Shown here piece by piece: positions 16,000-25,538 of a stretch of DNA of 64,000 nt. The stretch's first letter is position 1, and every line of letters starts with the position of its first letter. The stretch is from Halosolutus gelatinilyticus (GTDB lineage Archaea; Halobacteriota; Halobacteria; Halobacteriales; Natrialbaceae): contig NZ_CP095492.1 in the NCBI RefSeq assembly GCF_023028105.1, forward strand, positions 1-64,000, read 5' to 3'. The notes beneath the pieces were generated by a model, which was not told the DNA's origin, ran no database searches, and was given only the letters and a program-made list of their open reading frames with translations. The position numbers were made by a program, and so were the translations under genes.

Positions 16000-18954
16000 T
16001 CACTCGAGGCGAACCGTGTGGACGCGGACGTCGCCGCCGCGAGCCACGACGTAGAGCTCTCGGTCGTTCCCGACCGCCCCCTCCAGCGACATCGTTCGCT
16101 CCTCGTACTCGTAGACGCCCCCCGTCGAGGGGACCTCGGTCTGTCCGAGCACCGGACCGGACGGCGATCCGCAGCGCAGTTCCAGCGTCGCCGCGCCGGC
16201 GTCGGCCCTGGCGACCTCGACGGTCGCGTCGGTCGGCCGGTCTCGCAGGTCGACGTCGGCGAACGAGAGCCACGAGCCGTCGGTCATGCCGACGACCGTT
16301 CCCGCCGATCGCGAACGGTCGAGCAGTTCGATCTCGGACCACGACCAGTCGTCGGCGTCGACGGCTCGCGTCGTCTCGGAGAGATCGCGCGGCGGAATCC
16401 GCTCGCCGTCTACCCGGATCGAACCGCGCTCCTGAATATCGTCGGACGCGGAGCCCACGTAAATCGAGTGCGTCGCGCGTTCGACGACTCGCTTCCGTCG
16501 GGTCACGTCCCAGAACGAGAACGCGTCGAACTCGATCGAACGCTCCACGGTCGTCGCCTCACCCGGCTCGAGGTGTACCCGCTCGAACCCGCGCAGGACC
16601 CGTTCCGGCTGTTGGGTCCGCGACTGGCGCTGCTCGGTGTAGACCTGAACGACCTCGTCGGCGGCCGTCGAACCGGTGTTGGTCACGCGGACGCTGACGG
16701 TCGCCGTCTCGCCGGCCTCGAGCGGGCCGCCCGGCGAGATCCGGAGGCGGTCGTACTCGAAGTTGCTGTAGGAGAGCCCGTGTCCGAACGCGTACAGCGG
16801 GTCCTCCTGGCCGTACCGGTACGTCATCCCCGTCTCGGCGATGTTGTACTCGGTGATGTCGGGGAGCCGATCGGCCGAACGCGGCCAGGTCTGGGTCAGT
16901 CGGCCGGCCGGGGAGACGTCGCCGACCAGCACGTCGGTCAGGGCTCGTCCGGTCTCCTGTCCGGCGTGGCTGGTCCACAGAATCGACGGCGCGCGATCCT
17001 CGACGCCGTTCAGGTGAACCGGGTAACTGCTCTGTGCGATCACCGCGGTCCGCGGGTGGGCGTCGCTGACGCGCTCGACGAGTTCCCGCTGGGACGACGG
17101 CAGTGCGAGGGTCTCGCGATCCTGGGTTTCGCGGCCGCCGATCAGCGGGTGCGTTCCGACCATCACGACGGCGGCGTCGGCCTCGCTCGCGGCCTCGACC
17201 GCGGCTTCGATCCCGTCGGCTCGCACCTCGAGGTCGAACGTCGCCGCCTCGGCCCGGTCGTCGGCGCTGACGTGAAGCGTCCCGTCTTCGATCGCGACGA
17301 ACTGCCCGCTACTCGGGTGGCGAAGCGCGACTGCGCCGTCGTCGACGTCGACGAACTCGAACGCCTCCTCGACGACCTCCCAGCCGCCCGGCTGGTCCGC
17401 CGAGTTCACCAGTCGTTCGTCCTCGACGGTCACGTACCGCTCGTTCGCCGTCGCCCGCAGCGTCCAGACGTCGCTCGTCCACTGGACGGACTCGAACAAC
17501 TGGACGCTCGGCGCGTCGGTTTCCTGGAGTCCGAGGGCACCGCCACCCTTCCCGACGCCGGCCGAAACGTAGTCTCCGGACGAGCGCTCCCTGAGTGCGA
17601 TCCGATCCACGCCGGCTTCGGAACGGATTCGATCGGGACCGAGCCGATCGCGAAGCCCTTCTCGGAGGGTGATGCGATACGGTGGCGTCCCGCTGTACCA
17701 GTCGTCGAACACCCTGTCCGAGAGCGGTCCGACGACAGCGACGGTCTCGGTTTCGGTCTCTGAGAGGGGCAGCGTCCGGTTGTCGTCCTCGTTCTTCAGG
17801 AGGACGGTCCCCTCCTGGGCCGCCTCTCGAGCGAGGTCTCGGTGCTCGGGCCGGCCGATGACGTCGGCGGTGAGATCCGCGTAGGGATCGTCCGTTGGGT
17901 CCAGAAACTCCCCGAGCAGCGCCCGAACCGTCAGGACGTGGCCGGTCGCCTCGTCGAGGTCGGCTTCGTCGAGATAGCCCTCCTCGAGCGCGCCGAGTAT
18001 CGCGTCGACCGTCGTCGAACTGTCGGCGCCGAACTCGGTGAAGCTGTCGAGGCCGGCGAGCACCGCGGCGGCGCGAGCCCGTTCCTCCGAGTCGAAGTAC
18101 TCCTGAGCGCCGGTCAGGTTCACCGGGGCCCACGCGTCGCTGACGTTCATCACCGCGTTTTCGTCGGGCGCCCACTCTCGGACCGCGGCGTCCATGAGCG
18201 GCGAGACGGTCATCGGCCGGCCGTTGAGAAGGTTGTACGAGGCCATCACGCCGACCGCGCTCCCGTCCTCGATCGGCGGTCGGAAGAACGGCAGGTAGTA
18301 GTCGCGCAAGAGCCGCGGCGGAATCTCCGCGTTGGTCGTCGTCCGCTCGGTCTCGTTGTTGTACCCGACGAAGTGTTTGAGTATCGGCGCCGTCTTGCGG
18401 TAGTCCGGGTGGTCGCCGGCCAGCCCGCTCGCGTACGCCGTCGATAGCTCGCCGCTCAACAGCGGGTCCTCGGCGTACCCCTCCTCGTTGCGCCCCCACC
18501 GCGGATCGCGGAGCGGATCGACGGTCGGAGACCAGACGTTGAGTCCGACGCCCCCGTCGGTCGCGTCGTGTTTCCCGCGGACCTCGTCTCCGACGGCGTC
18601 GCCGACGCGCTCTATGAGGTCGGGATCCCACGTGCTCGCGAGACCGATCGCCTGCGGAAAGACGGTCGCCTCCCCGAGCCAGGAGACGCCGTGTAGCGCC
18701 TCCGTTCCGGTCCGGAACGCGTCGAGGCCGGCCCGCTCGATCCGCGGTTGATACTGGTGTAGCAGCGACGCCTTCTCCTCGACGGTGAGTCGCTCGAGCA
18801 ACTCGGCGACGCGGTCGTCGAACGCGAGGTCCCCGTCGTCCGCCGCGCCATCGCTCTCGCCCGTGGTCTCGCTGCGCCCGACACCGCCGAACAGCGTTAG
18901 ACTCGTTCCCGCTCCGATGCTCGTGAGCACGTCTCTGCGAATGTGGCTAACCAT
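16000..18954 (-). CDS. Exported GH3 beta-glucosidase/xylosidase with inserted and C-terminal modules
   Basis: The 984-residue protein has a Tat-type N-terminus (IRRDVLTSIGAGTSLTLFGG). The GH3 barrel runs about 45-360: VEEKASLLHQYQ, NVWSPTVDPLRDPRWGRN, APILKHFVGYNNE and the nucleophile Asp in NVSDAWAP near 271. The alpha/beta sandwich domain has EGTVLLKNEDDNRTLPLS and DAAVVMVGTHPLIGGRETQD. It is interrupted at about 445-570 by an insertion with repeated YVSAG, RYVTVEDERL and QFVAIEDGTLHVS motifs, which looks like a fascin-like beta-trefoil. A fibronectin-III-like domain follows (VSVRVTNTGSTAADEVVQVY), then a CBM6-like domain at about 870-984 ending VHTVRLE. It is a retaining exo-beta-glycosidase, probably acting on xylo-, gluco- or arabino-oligosaccharides outside the cell. 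It is upstream in an operon with the Gfo/Idh/MocA gene. Confidence 0.92.
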   Translation of the reverse strand: MVSHIRRDVLTSIGAGTSLTLFGGVGRSETTGESDGAADDGDLAFDDRVAELLERLTVEEKASLLHQYQPRIERAGLDAFRTGTEALHGVSWLGEATVFPQAIGLASTWDPDLIERVGDAVGDEVRGKHDATDGGVGLNVWSPTVDPLRDPRWGRNEEGYAEDPLLSGELSTAYASGLAGDHPDYRKTAPILKHFVGYNNETERTTTNAEIPPRLLRDYYLPFFRPPIEDGSAVGVMASYNLLNGRPMTVSPLMDAAVREWAPDENAVMNVSDAWAPVNLTGAQEYFDSEERARAAAVLAGLDSFTEFGADSSTTVDAILGALEEGYLDEADLDEATGHVLTVRALLGEFLDPTDDPYADLTADVIGRPEHRDLAREAAQEGTVLLKNEDDNRTLPLSETETETVAVVGPLSDRVFDDWYSGTPPYRITLREGLRDRLGPDRIRSEAGVDRIALRERSSGDYVSAGVGKGGGALGLQETDAPSVQLFESVQWTSDVWTLRATANERYVTVEDERLVNSADQPGGWEVVEEAFEFVDVDDGAVALRHPSSGQFVAIEDGTLHVSADDRAEAATFDLEVRADGIEAAVEAASEADAAVVMVGTHPLIGGRETQDRETLALPSSQRELVERVSDAHPRTAVIAQSSYPVHLNGVEDRAPSILWTSHAGQETGRALTDVLVGDVSPAGRLTQTWPRSADRLPDITEYNIAETGMTYRYGQEDPLYAFGHGLSYSNFEYDRLRISPGGPLEAGETATVSVRVTNTGSTAADEVVQVYTEQRQSRTQQPERVLRGFERVHLEPGEATTVERSIEFDAFSFWDVTRRKRVVERATHSIYVGSASDDIQERGSIRVDGERIPPRDLSETTRAVDADDWSWSEIELLDRSRSAGTVVGMTDGSWLSFADVDLRDRPTDATVEVARADAGAATLELRCGSPSGPVLGQTEVPSTGGVYEYEERTMSLEGAVGNDRELYVVARGGDVRVHTVRLE

Positions 18955-19220
18955 CTCGGGTTACTCCACGTACACCATACTCGATTGGTAGTAAAAATGT
19001 ATTTATTGCTTTCGTGAAATGATCGGCGTATCCACTCTCGGTACGCTCTCGACGGCCGTAATTCTCGAGGACGCTCGGTCCGCCACGGGGGAATCCGACG
19101 AAGTCACCGCGTGAGACCGCCGGCGGGGACGACGCGTGGCGCAGCCGTCGGATCCGACGGCCCGCTCGAGCGAATCTCGTCGACGCGAATCTTTATGTCC
19201 CTCAGCTATGAAATCGAGGT

Positions 19221-20360
19221 ATGGGATCCGTTAGCCTGGAGAGCGTGAACAAACGGTACGGCGATATCACGGCCGTCGACGAGATGGACATCGAGATCGA
19301 GGACGGCGAGTTCCTCTCGCTCGTCGGGCCCTCGGGCTGTGGGAAGTCGACGACGCTCGAGATGATCAGCGGCCTGACGACGCCGTCGGCGGGGACGATC
19401 GCCATCGACGACGAGGACGTCACGAACTTCCCGCCGAAAGACCGGAACATCGCGATGGTGTTCCAGAACATCGCGCTGTTCCCGCACATGGACGTCTTCG
19501 ACAACATGAGTTACGGACTCCGAATTCGCGGTGCGGACGACGACCTCATCGAACGGCGGGTCGACGAAGCCGTCGACATCCTCCAATTAGACGGTATGCT
19601 CGACCGGATGCCGAGCGAACTGTCCGGGGGACAGCGACAGCGCGTCGCGATCGGTCGCGCGATCGTTCGCGACCCCGAGGTGTTCCTGATGGACGAACCG
19701 CTGGCGAACCTGGACGCGAAACTGCGCGTCCACATGCGCACGGAACTCCAGCGCATTCAACGTAAACTGGACGTGACGGCGGTCTACGTCACCCACGACC
19801 AGGAGGAGGCGATGACGATGTCCGACCGCGTCGCGATCATCAACGACGGCGAACTCCAGCAGATCGCGCCGCCGTTGACGTGCTACGAGGAGCCCGCGAA
19901 CGTCTTCGTCGCGGGGTTCATCGGCTCGCCGTCGATGAACTTTATCGAGGGCGCGGTCGTCGACCAGCGGTTCGAGTCGGAGACCGTCACCGTCGACGGG
20001 GTGGGACTGGACGATTCGAGCGCCGTGACCCTCGGCGTTCGTCCCGAAGACATCTATCCCGTGGACGGGCGACGACTCCCCGAGACGGCCGGCTCCGTCC
20101 GCGTGTCGGTCGACGTCATCGAACCGATCGGCGAGAAGATGTTCGTCTACCTGGTCACCGACCCCGACGCGCGAGCCAACGAGGACCTCGCGGACCTCGA
20201 GCGGGAGCACCTCCTGATGAGCGTCGACCCCGACGCGGAGATCGACGAAGACGAGGTGCTCGACGTCACCTTCGATCAGTCGAGCGTTCACCTGTTCGAG
20301 ACGGATACGGGGGACGCCCTCGTCCACGGCCTGCAACGAGAGCCGACGCCGATGTCCTGA
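19221..20360 (+). CDS. Sugar ABC transporter ATPase (MalK/MsmX/UgpC type)
   Basis: This 379-residue ATPase energises a carbohydrate ABC importer from the cytoplasmic face. Visible motifs are Walker [10 protein letters not shown] (about 36), Q-loop [10 protein letters not shown], signature LSGGQRQR (about 134), Walker [13 protein letters not shown] and the switch His in [11 protein letters not shown]-terminal TOBE-type regulatory region (about 240-379) with [12 protein letters not shown] and [13 protein letters not shown] is typical of the MalK/UgpC subgroup. ATG 19221 follows a GAGG-like sequence. The cognate binding protein and two permeases follow after a hairpin/T-tract and a separate promoter region, so this ATPase may serve more than one transporter, as known for MsmX-type proteins (inference). 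Confidence 0.93.
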   Translation: MGSVSLESVNKRYGDITAVDEMDIEIEDGEFLSLVGPSGCGKSTTLEMISGLTTPSAGTIAIDDEDVTNFPPKDRNIAMVFQNIALFPHMDVFDNMSYGLRIRGADDDLIERRVDEAVDILQLDGMLDRMPSELSGGQRQRVAIGRAIVRDPEVFLMDEPLANLDAKLRVHMRTELQRIQRKLDVTAVYVTHDQEEAMTMSDRVAIINDGELQQIAPPLTCYEEPANVFVAGFIGSPSMNFIEGAVVDQRFESETVTVDGVGLDDSSAVTLGVRPEDIYPVDGRRLPETAGSVRVSVDVIEPIGEKMFVYLVTDPDARANEDLADLEREHLLMSVDPDAEIDEDEVLDVTFDQSSVHLFETDTGDALVHGLQREPTPMS

Positions 20361-20395
20361 ACGCGAGACTGCAGCGCCACAGGACCGGCGTATTC

Positions 20396-20415
20396 GACGC
20401 GTAGCGTCCGTTTTT
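20396..20415 (+). terminator. Hairpin and T5 after the ATPase gene
   Basis: GACGC-GTA-GCGTC (20396-20408) is followed by TTTTT (20411-20415), 36 bases after the ATPase stop and upstream of the binding-protein gene. It suggests that the ATPase is a separate transcription unit or has attenuated readthrough. Confidence 0.5.
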
Positions 20416-20483
20416 CTTTGCGAACGTATACCCTGGTCAATGAAAACATATATGTGTGCGTCCGCTGATCTATCACGACGTGT

Positions 20484-21932
20484 ATGCTAGGTCGCAGTAG
20501 CAACGAGACCGTCGGTGCGAATCGGCGAACGATTCGGCGTCGAGGGTTCATCAAGATCACGGGCGCAGCGAGTATTACGGCCGGCGTCGCCGGCTGCTTC
20601 GGCGGCGCCGACGATTCGGCCCTCCAGTTAACCGCCACGAACGAGTGGCAGAACAACAGCGACGAGATCCAGCAGGCGCTGTACGACGCGGGGCTGTCCG
20701 AAGATATCGAGATCGAACTCATCAGCGGCGGGTCCAAGACCGACGAGATGCAAAACCAGTACTCCCAGTGGCTCTCGTCCAATCAGGCGAAGCCGGACCT
20801 GCTCGTGTTCGACAGCGGTTGGACGTTACCGTTTATCGTCCGGGGGCAGATACTCAATCTCGAGGGAGAACTACCCGAAGACACCCTCGAGACGATCCAC
20901 GACGACTACTTCGAACAGAGCGTCAACTCGACGACCGGGCCGGACGGGAAACTCCACGGCGTGCCGCTCTACCCCGACTTTCCGACGATTCAGTACAGAA
21001 AAGACCTGGTGGAGGAGGCGGGCTACGACTGGGGCCGACACCGGACCGATCCCCTGTCGTGGGAGCGGTTCTCCCACGAGCTCGCGGACGTCTACGAGCA
21101 GTCGGACGTGACGTACGGCTACAACTGGCAGGCGGCGTCCGAGATCCAGTTAGCGTGTTGCGTGTTCAACGAGTTCGTGAGTTCGTGGGGCGGTGCGTAC
21201 TTCGGCAATCCGGAGGAGAACCTGTACGGGCCGATCGGGGACCGACCCGTAACGGTAGCCGAAGAGCCGGTGTTCGAAGCCCTGCGGATGGCCCGCACGT
21301 TCATTCACGGAACGGACGAGCCGGATACGCTCGACGAGTTCGCCGGCGAGATCACCTCCGACGAAGCGTTCCAGTGGGGGCTCTCGCCCTCGATGCAGCC
21401 GTTTACCGACGGGAACGCCGTCGCGCTCCGAAACTGGCCGTACTCGATCAACATCAACGGGGCCGACGACGTCCTCGGCGAGGACATGGGCGTGATGCCC
21501 ATGCCGTACGGAGTTCCCGAAGGCGAAGGGGAGTATCCCGGTACCGGGGGCTCGATCGGCGCCCTCGGCGGCTGGAACTACTGCGTGAACCCCAACACGA
21601 ACCGGCTCGACGAGTGTCTCGAGGTGCTTCAGGTCCTGACGACGGAGGAGTTCCAGCGGGAGAACTTCGAACTCGTCGGCCACATCCCGCCGAACCCGGA
21701 CGTCCTGGAAAACGCCGACGACGTCCCGGTCATGGGGCGGTATCTCGACGCCCTGTCGTTCGCCGGCGAACACACGATGGCCCGTCCGGCGACGGCCGTC
21801 TGGAGCCAGCAGTCCGATCCCGTCGCCCAGGAGGTTAACGCCGCACTGATGGGTGACGTCGGCGTCGAGGAGGCGATGTCGAAGCTCGATTCGAGATTGA
21901 CCGAGCTCGAAACGTCGTTCAGCGACTCATGA
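20484..21932 (+). CDS. Sugar ABC transporter substrate-binding lipoprotein
   Basis: This 482-residue family 1-type extracellular solute-binding protein has a Tat/lipoprotein N-terminus: RTIRRRGFIKITGAASI, then VAGCFGG, where Cys is the lipid-anchoring residue at about 37. The mature protein shows the two-lobed binding-protein pattern (DLLVFDSGWTLPFIVRGQIL, LHGVPLYPDFPTIQYRKDLV, GGWNYCVNPNTNRLDECLEV). It captures an oligosaccharide outside the cell and passes it to the permeases encoded next, whose first gene overlaps it by four bases (ATGA). A TATATGTGT-containing AT-rich box (near 20447) lies before the start. The sugar specificity cannot be told. Confidence 0.92.
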   Translation: MLGRSSNETVGANRRTIRRRGFIKITGAASITAGVAGCFGGADDSALQLTATNEWQNNSDEIQQALYDAGLSEDIEIELISGGSKTDEMQNQYSQWLSSNQAKPDLLVFDSGWTLPFIVRGQILNLEGELPEDTLETIHDDYFEQSVNSTTGPDGKLHGVPLYPDFPTIQYRKDLVEEAGYDWGRHRTDPLSWERFSHELADVYEQSDVTYGYNWQAASEIQLACCVFNEFVSSWGGAYFGNPEENLYGPIGDRPVTVAEEPVFEALRMARTFIHGTDEPDTLDEFAGEITSDEAFQWGLSPSMQPFTDGNAVALRNWPYSININGADDVLGEDMGVMPMPYGVPEGEGEYPGTGGSIGALGGWNYCVNPNTNRLDECLEVLQVLTTEEFQRENFELVGHIPPNPDVLENADDVPVMGRYLDALSFAGEHTMARPATAVWSQQSDPVAQEVNAALMGDVGVEEAMSKLDSRLTELETSFSDS

Positions 21933-22921
21933 GCACGGAGGAACGTTCGTCGACGGTAACGCAGACGGGAACGACGCCGCGGTACCGCGTGGACCTCGCA
22001 ACGCTCGACTGGCTCGAGCGGCGCAGCGACACGCAGTTCGTCTACATGATGTTGCTGCCGGTGTTCGCGCTATTGGGAACGATGGCGATCTGGCCGCTGA
22101 TCTACACGGCGAACATCTCGCTTCACGCGGACAGCATCGCGACGGCGGATCCGATCGGCGAGTTCGTCGGCCACCGGAACTACGTCGACATCCTCACCGG
22201 CGAGGCGAACCTGCAGCGACCGTTCTTCAGCCTCTCGAATCCGTTCACGAGTGCCGCGCCGGTGACGCTGATCTACACGGTCAGCGCCGTCCTCGTCGAA
22301 ACGGTACTCGGCCTCTCGATGGCGCTCATCCTGAACAGGGAGTTTCGCGGGCGGCGGTGGGTCCGCGTCGCGATGATCCTTCCCTGGACCGTCCCGATCG
22401 TCATCCAGGGGATGATCTTCTACCTCATGTTCCAGCCGTCGATCGGGTTCGCCGTCGGACCGCTCAACGATCTCGGGGTGGTCTCTTCGACGCCGCTCGC
22501 GACCAGTCGCGACGGCCTGTTGATCGCGATCATCGCCGACGTCTGGAAGCAGTCGGCGTTCATGGCGCTGCTCATCCTCGCGGGGCTGCAGAGCATCGAT
22601 CGCAGCCTGTACAGCGTCGCCAGGGTCGCCGGGGCGTCGAGGATTCAGCAGTTCAAAACGATCACGTTCCCCCTCGTGCTCCCCGCGTTACTCGTTGCGC
22701 TCCTGTTCCGAACGATCGGTGCGCTCAAGGTGTACGGCTTAGTCGAGTCGACCGCGGGCTGCAACACCGTTCCGACGCTCAGCTGTCTCGTCATCAACCT
22801 CTGGAGCGCGAATCGATACGGGTCCGCGGCGGCGGTCGCGTTCATCATCGCGGCCGTCATCGGCATCCTGCTCGTCGGATACCTGGTACAGCTCAGAAAA
22901 CAGGAGACCGGAGGAACGTAG
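21929..22921 (+). CDS. Sugar ABC transporter permease (MalF type)
   Basis: This 330-residue integral membrane permease has a cytoplasmic N-terminus and about six membrane helices (FVYMMLLPVFALLGTMAIW is the first). The EAA loop that docks to the ATPase is at about residue 229-250 (SVARVAGASRIQQF, then KTITFPLVLPALL). It overlaps the binding-protein gene by four bases and is followed by the second permease after one base, so the three are translationally linked. It forms the channel with the MalG-type partner. Confidence 0.93.
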   Translation: MSTEERSSTVTQTGTTPRYRVDLATLDWLERRSDTQFVYMMLLPVFALLGTMAIWPLIYTANISLHADSIATADPIGEFVGHRNYVDILTGEANLQRPFFSLSNPFTSAAPVTLIYTVSAVLVETVLGLSMALILNREFRGRRWVRVAMILPWTVPIVIQGMIFYLMFQPSIGFAVGPLNDLGVVSSTPLATSRDGLLIAIIADVWKQSAFMALLILAGLQSIDRSLYSVARVAGASRIQQFKTITFPLVLPALLVALLFRTIGALKVYGLVESTAGCNTVPTLSCLVINLWSANRYGSAAAVAFIIAAVIGILLVGYLVQLRKQETGGT

Positions 22922-22922
22922 T

Positions 22923-23846
22923 ATGGCAAACTCACCAGCCGAAACCGAGTCGAAAAACGTGATCGAACGAACCGCACAGCGAGCGGTCCGTGACCCCGAT
23001 ACGGTGTACCGGTGGTTGACGTACGTCGGAATCGGGTTCTTCGCCACCGTCTCGCTGTTTCCCTTCTACTGGCTGTTCATCCTCGCGCTGACGCCGAACG
23101 AGAGCATCGTCGACATGGGCTTCGTCCCAAAGGGGTTCAATCCCGGCGCGTTCCTCGAGGTGTTCGAGGTCGTCCCCTTCCACATCTACATGCTGAACAG
23201 CATCGTCATCGCCGCGCTCTCGACGATCATCGTGTTGACCATCGGGAGCATCGCGGGCTACGTTTTCGGCCGGTACGAGTTCCGCGGTCGCACGCCGCTG
23301 TTGCTCCTCATCCTCGTGATCTCGTACTTCCCGCCGGTCGCGTTCCTCATCCCGCTCTTTCGGCTCTTCACGGGGGAGGTCGCCCTCTTCGGACTCTCCT
23401 CTCCCCAGTTGTACAACACGCCCTGGAGCATCGTCATGCCGCTGAGCGGGATCACCCTGCCCCTCATCATCTTCCTTCTGACGACGTTCTATCGCCAGAT
23501 CCCCGACGGACTCGAGGACGCGGCGCGCGTCGAGGGGTCGACTCGAATCGGCGCTCTGGGCCGGATCATCGTTCCACTCTCCGCGCCGGGCGTGGCGACG
23601 GCGGGCATTCTCACCTTCATCATCGTCTACAACGAGTTCTTCTTCTCGTATCTCATGGTCGACGGGACGCCGGATAGCTGGTCACCGGTGTTACACGGCG
23701 TCTTCGCGTTCCAGGGCACCCAACGGGTCGCGTACAATCTGATGGCCGCGGCGAGCATCATCGGCGTGATTCCGATGGCGGTGATCGTCATGCTCGCCCA
23801 GGAGCGGATCGTGAGCGGACTCACGCAGGGCGCGCTCAAGGAGTAG
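22923..23846 (+). CDS. Sugar ABC transporter permease (MalG type)
   Basis: This 307-residue second permease of the importer has six predicted membrane helices (FFATVSLFPFYWLFILAL first) and an EAA loop (EDAARVEGSTRIGALGRIIV) at about residue 198-217. MalG-type proteins have a longer first extracellular loop, as here. The gene begins one base after the previous stop. It pairs with the MalF-type permease and the MalK-type ATPase encoded at 19221. Confidence 0.93.
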   Translation: MANSPAETESKNVIERTAQRAVRDPDTVYRWLTYVGIGFFATVSLFPFYWLFILALTPNESIVDMGFVPKGFNPGAFLEVFEVVPFHIYMLNSIVIAALSTIIVLTIGSIAGYVFGRYEFRGRTPLLLLILVISYFPPVAFLIPLFRLFTGEVALFGLSSPQLYNTPWSIVMPLSGITLPLIIFLLTTFYRQIPDGLEDAARVEGSTRIGALGRIIVPLSAPGVATAGILTFIIVYNEFFFSYLMVDGTPDSWSPVLHGVFAFQGTQRVAYNLMAAASIIGVIPMAVIVMLAQERIVSGLTQGALKE

Positions 23847-23925
23847 CCCGCCCACGACCGTTCCCGACGGTTCCGTGAACCGAATCGACCCCTAGAATTT
23901 TGGTGGTGTTGTGCGACGATCACGT

Positions 23926-24894
23926 ATGGACATCGGAGTCCTCACCACCTCGATCGCAGACGAACCGCTCGAGAACGCCCTCGCGTACCTGTCGGACCGT
24001 GGCGTCGACGCGGTCGAACTCGCCTGTGGCGGGTTCGTCGGCGACGCACACCTCCCGCAGGAGCGGTATCTCGACGACGAAGACGCACAGGCCGAACTCC
24101 GGGCCGTCCTCGACGAACACGACCTCTACGTCTCCGCGCTCGCCGTCCACACCAACCCGCTCCACCCCGACGAGGCGCGGTCGGCGGACGCCGATCGGGA
24201 CCTCCGCGAGGCGATCCGACTCGCCGCCCAACTCGACGTCGACGCCGTCACCACGTTCTCGGGACTGCCGGCCGGCGGGCCGAACGACGAGGTACCGAAC
24301 TGGATCACCGCGCCGTGGCCCGGCGAACACCTCGAGGCCCTCGAGTACCAGTGGGAGGTCGCCCTCGAGTACTGGACCGACCTCGCCGACTTCGCCGACG
24401 AGCACGGCGTGAACGTCGGCATCGAGATGCACCCGAACATGCTCGTCTACGAACCGCGCGGCCTGCTTCGGCTTCGCGAGGAAACGAACGAGCGCATCGG
24501 GGCGAACTTCGACCCGTCGCACCTGTTCTGGCAGGGGATCTCGATCACCGACGCGATCCGTCTGCTCGGCGAAGAGGAGGCGATCCACCATGTCCACGCT
24601 AAGGACACCAAGGTCTACGAGGAACAGGCCCGCGAGAAGGGCGTTCTCGACACCGCGCCGTACACCGACGAGGCGAACCGCTCGTGGCTGTTTCGGTCGA
24701 TCGGCTACGGCCACGGCGAAACCTTCTGGAAGGACGTCGTCTCGACGCTCCGGATGGTCGGCTACGACGGTGCCCTCTCGATCGAACACGAGGACTCGCT
24801 CACTTCTGCTAGGGAGGGACTGGAGAAGGGGATCGACGTTCTCGACCGCGCGACTTTCGAGTCGACACCGGACGACGCCTTCTGGGCGGAGTAG
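23926..24894 (+). CDS. Xylose-isomerase-like TIM-barrel sugar isomerase/epimerase
   Basis: The 322-residue protein is of the AP-endonuclease-2/xylose isomerase-like superfamily. ATG 23926 (MDIGVLTTSIAD) is preferred over an in-frame ATG at 23911. Strand and metal motifs are visible: VDAVELACGGF, NVGIEMHPNML (Glu/His), GANFDPSHLFWQG (Asp/His), IHHVHAKDTKVY (His) and LSIEHEDSL (Glu). Family members isomerise or epimerise sugars or inositols, or act as inosose dehydratases, using a divalent metal. Located 79 bases after the permease on the same strand, it probably acts on the imported sugar or its oxidised form. The Gfo/Idh/MocA enzymes in the window are plausible partners. Confidence 0.87.
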   Translation: MDIGVLTTSIADEPLENALAYLSDRGVDAVELACGGFVGDAHLPQERYLDDEDAQAELRAVLDEHDLYVSALAVHTNPLHPDEARSADADRDLREAIRLAAQLDVDAVTTFSGLPAGGPNDEVPNWITAPWPGEHLEALEYQWEVALEYWTDLADFADEHGVNVGIEMHPNMLVYEPRGLLRLREETNERIGANFDPSHLFWQGISITDAIRLLGEEEAIHHVHAKDTKVYEEQAREKGVLDTAPYTDEANRSWLFRSIGYGHGETFWKDVVSTLRMVGYDGALSIEHEDSLTSAREGLEKGIDVLDRATFESTPDDAFWAE

Positions 24895-25508
24895 CGTCCA
24901 ACCGGTCTCGCACCGGCCGACGGGACGCATTCCGTCCTCTCGGCTCTCTTTGGACCCTCGATTATCGACGCATTCCTCGAGCGAAGCGACGGGACATGGC
25001 GGCGCCGAAATCGGTCTTCGAATCTCGAGCCCGACGTTCACCATTGATGAATTTTACCCCTTCGTCGTTCCGTTGAATCGCCGTCCTGCCGCTGTCTTGG
25101 CACCCTCCCGATGACGGGACGGGGCGGTGCGTTGTCTGGAGTCCCGGTATCGTACGCCCGATCGTTACAGAAGTACAGATGTAAAATAACTCGCAGACTC
25201 GGGCTGGTACAGCGAATCGGCCGGACGCGCCGGGACGCACGACCCGGATGCCCCGTTGTAGTACTCGTTCACTATCGTTGAATACGGAACGATTCGCGGC
25301 TGTCTCTCGTCGGCCGGGCCGGCGCGGTTCCGATCCGAGGATCGACTCGCGGCCCCGAGGGCCGAACGAATCAGTAAGCGGTGCGTCTGCGGGTCGAACG
25401 ACGCGTTCTGGCCGATTCGCTCCGCCCTCACCGCCGGTATTCGTAGGCGGCGGCGTTCACTAATGTATAACGCACCGTCTTCATCGTGAACCCGGTACGT
25501 TCAGGGAA
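24895..25508. other. Intergenic, no gene seen; contains palindrome site 2
   Basis: About 610 bases without a protein-like frame on either strand. It holds the 20-bp palindrome at 25165-25184 and, at the far end, the promoter of the dehydratase gene. Confidence 0.5.
25165..25184. promoter_or_regulatory. 20-bp palindrome, site 2 (TTACA GAA GTAC AGA TGTAA)
   Basis: This copy fits TTACR-N3-RTRC-N3-TGTAA exactly. It is in non-coding DNA about 325 bases upstream of the TATA-like box of the enolase-superfamily dehydratase operon. Confidence 0.65.
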
Positions 25509-25518
25509 GTTTATAATG
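25509..25518 (+). promoter_or_regulatory. TATA-like box of the dehydratase operon
   Basis: GTTTATAATG lies about 21-30 bases before the ATG at 25539, giving an essentially leaderless transcript, as is common in haloarchaea. It supports the chosen start. Confidence 0.5.
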
Positions 25519-25538
25519 CTGGTCGTCGGACGGTCCGT

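Noticed and set aside
14793-17763. Two overlapping plus-strand ORFs of more than 600 codons
   Set aside because: Mirror frames of the Gfo/Idh/MocA and GH3 genes; no motif recognised.
18960-18985. TTACT...GTAC...-like sequence before the GH3 gene
   Set aside because: Spacing is one base longer and the right arm does not match TGTAA, so it was not counted as a sixth palindrome.
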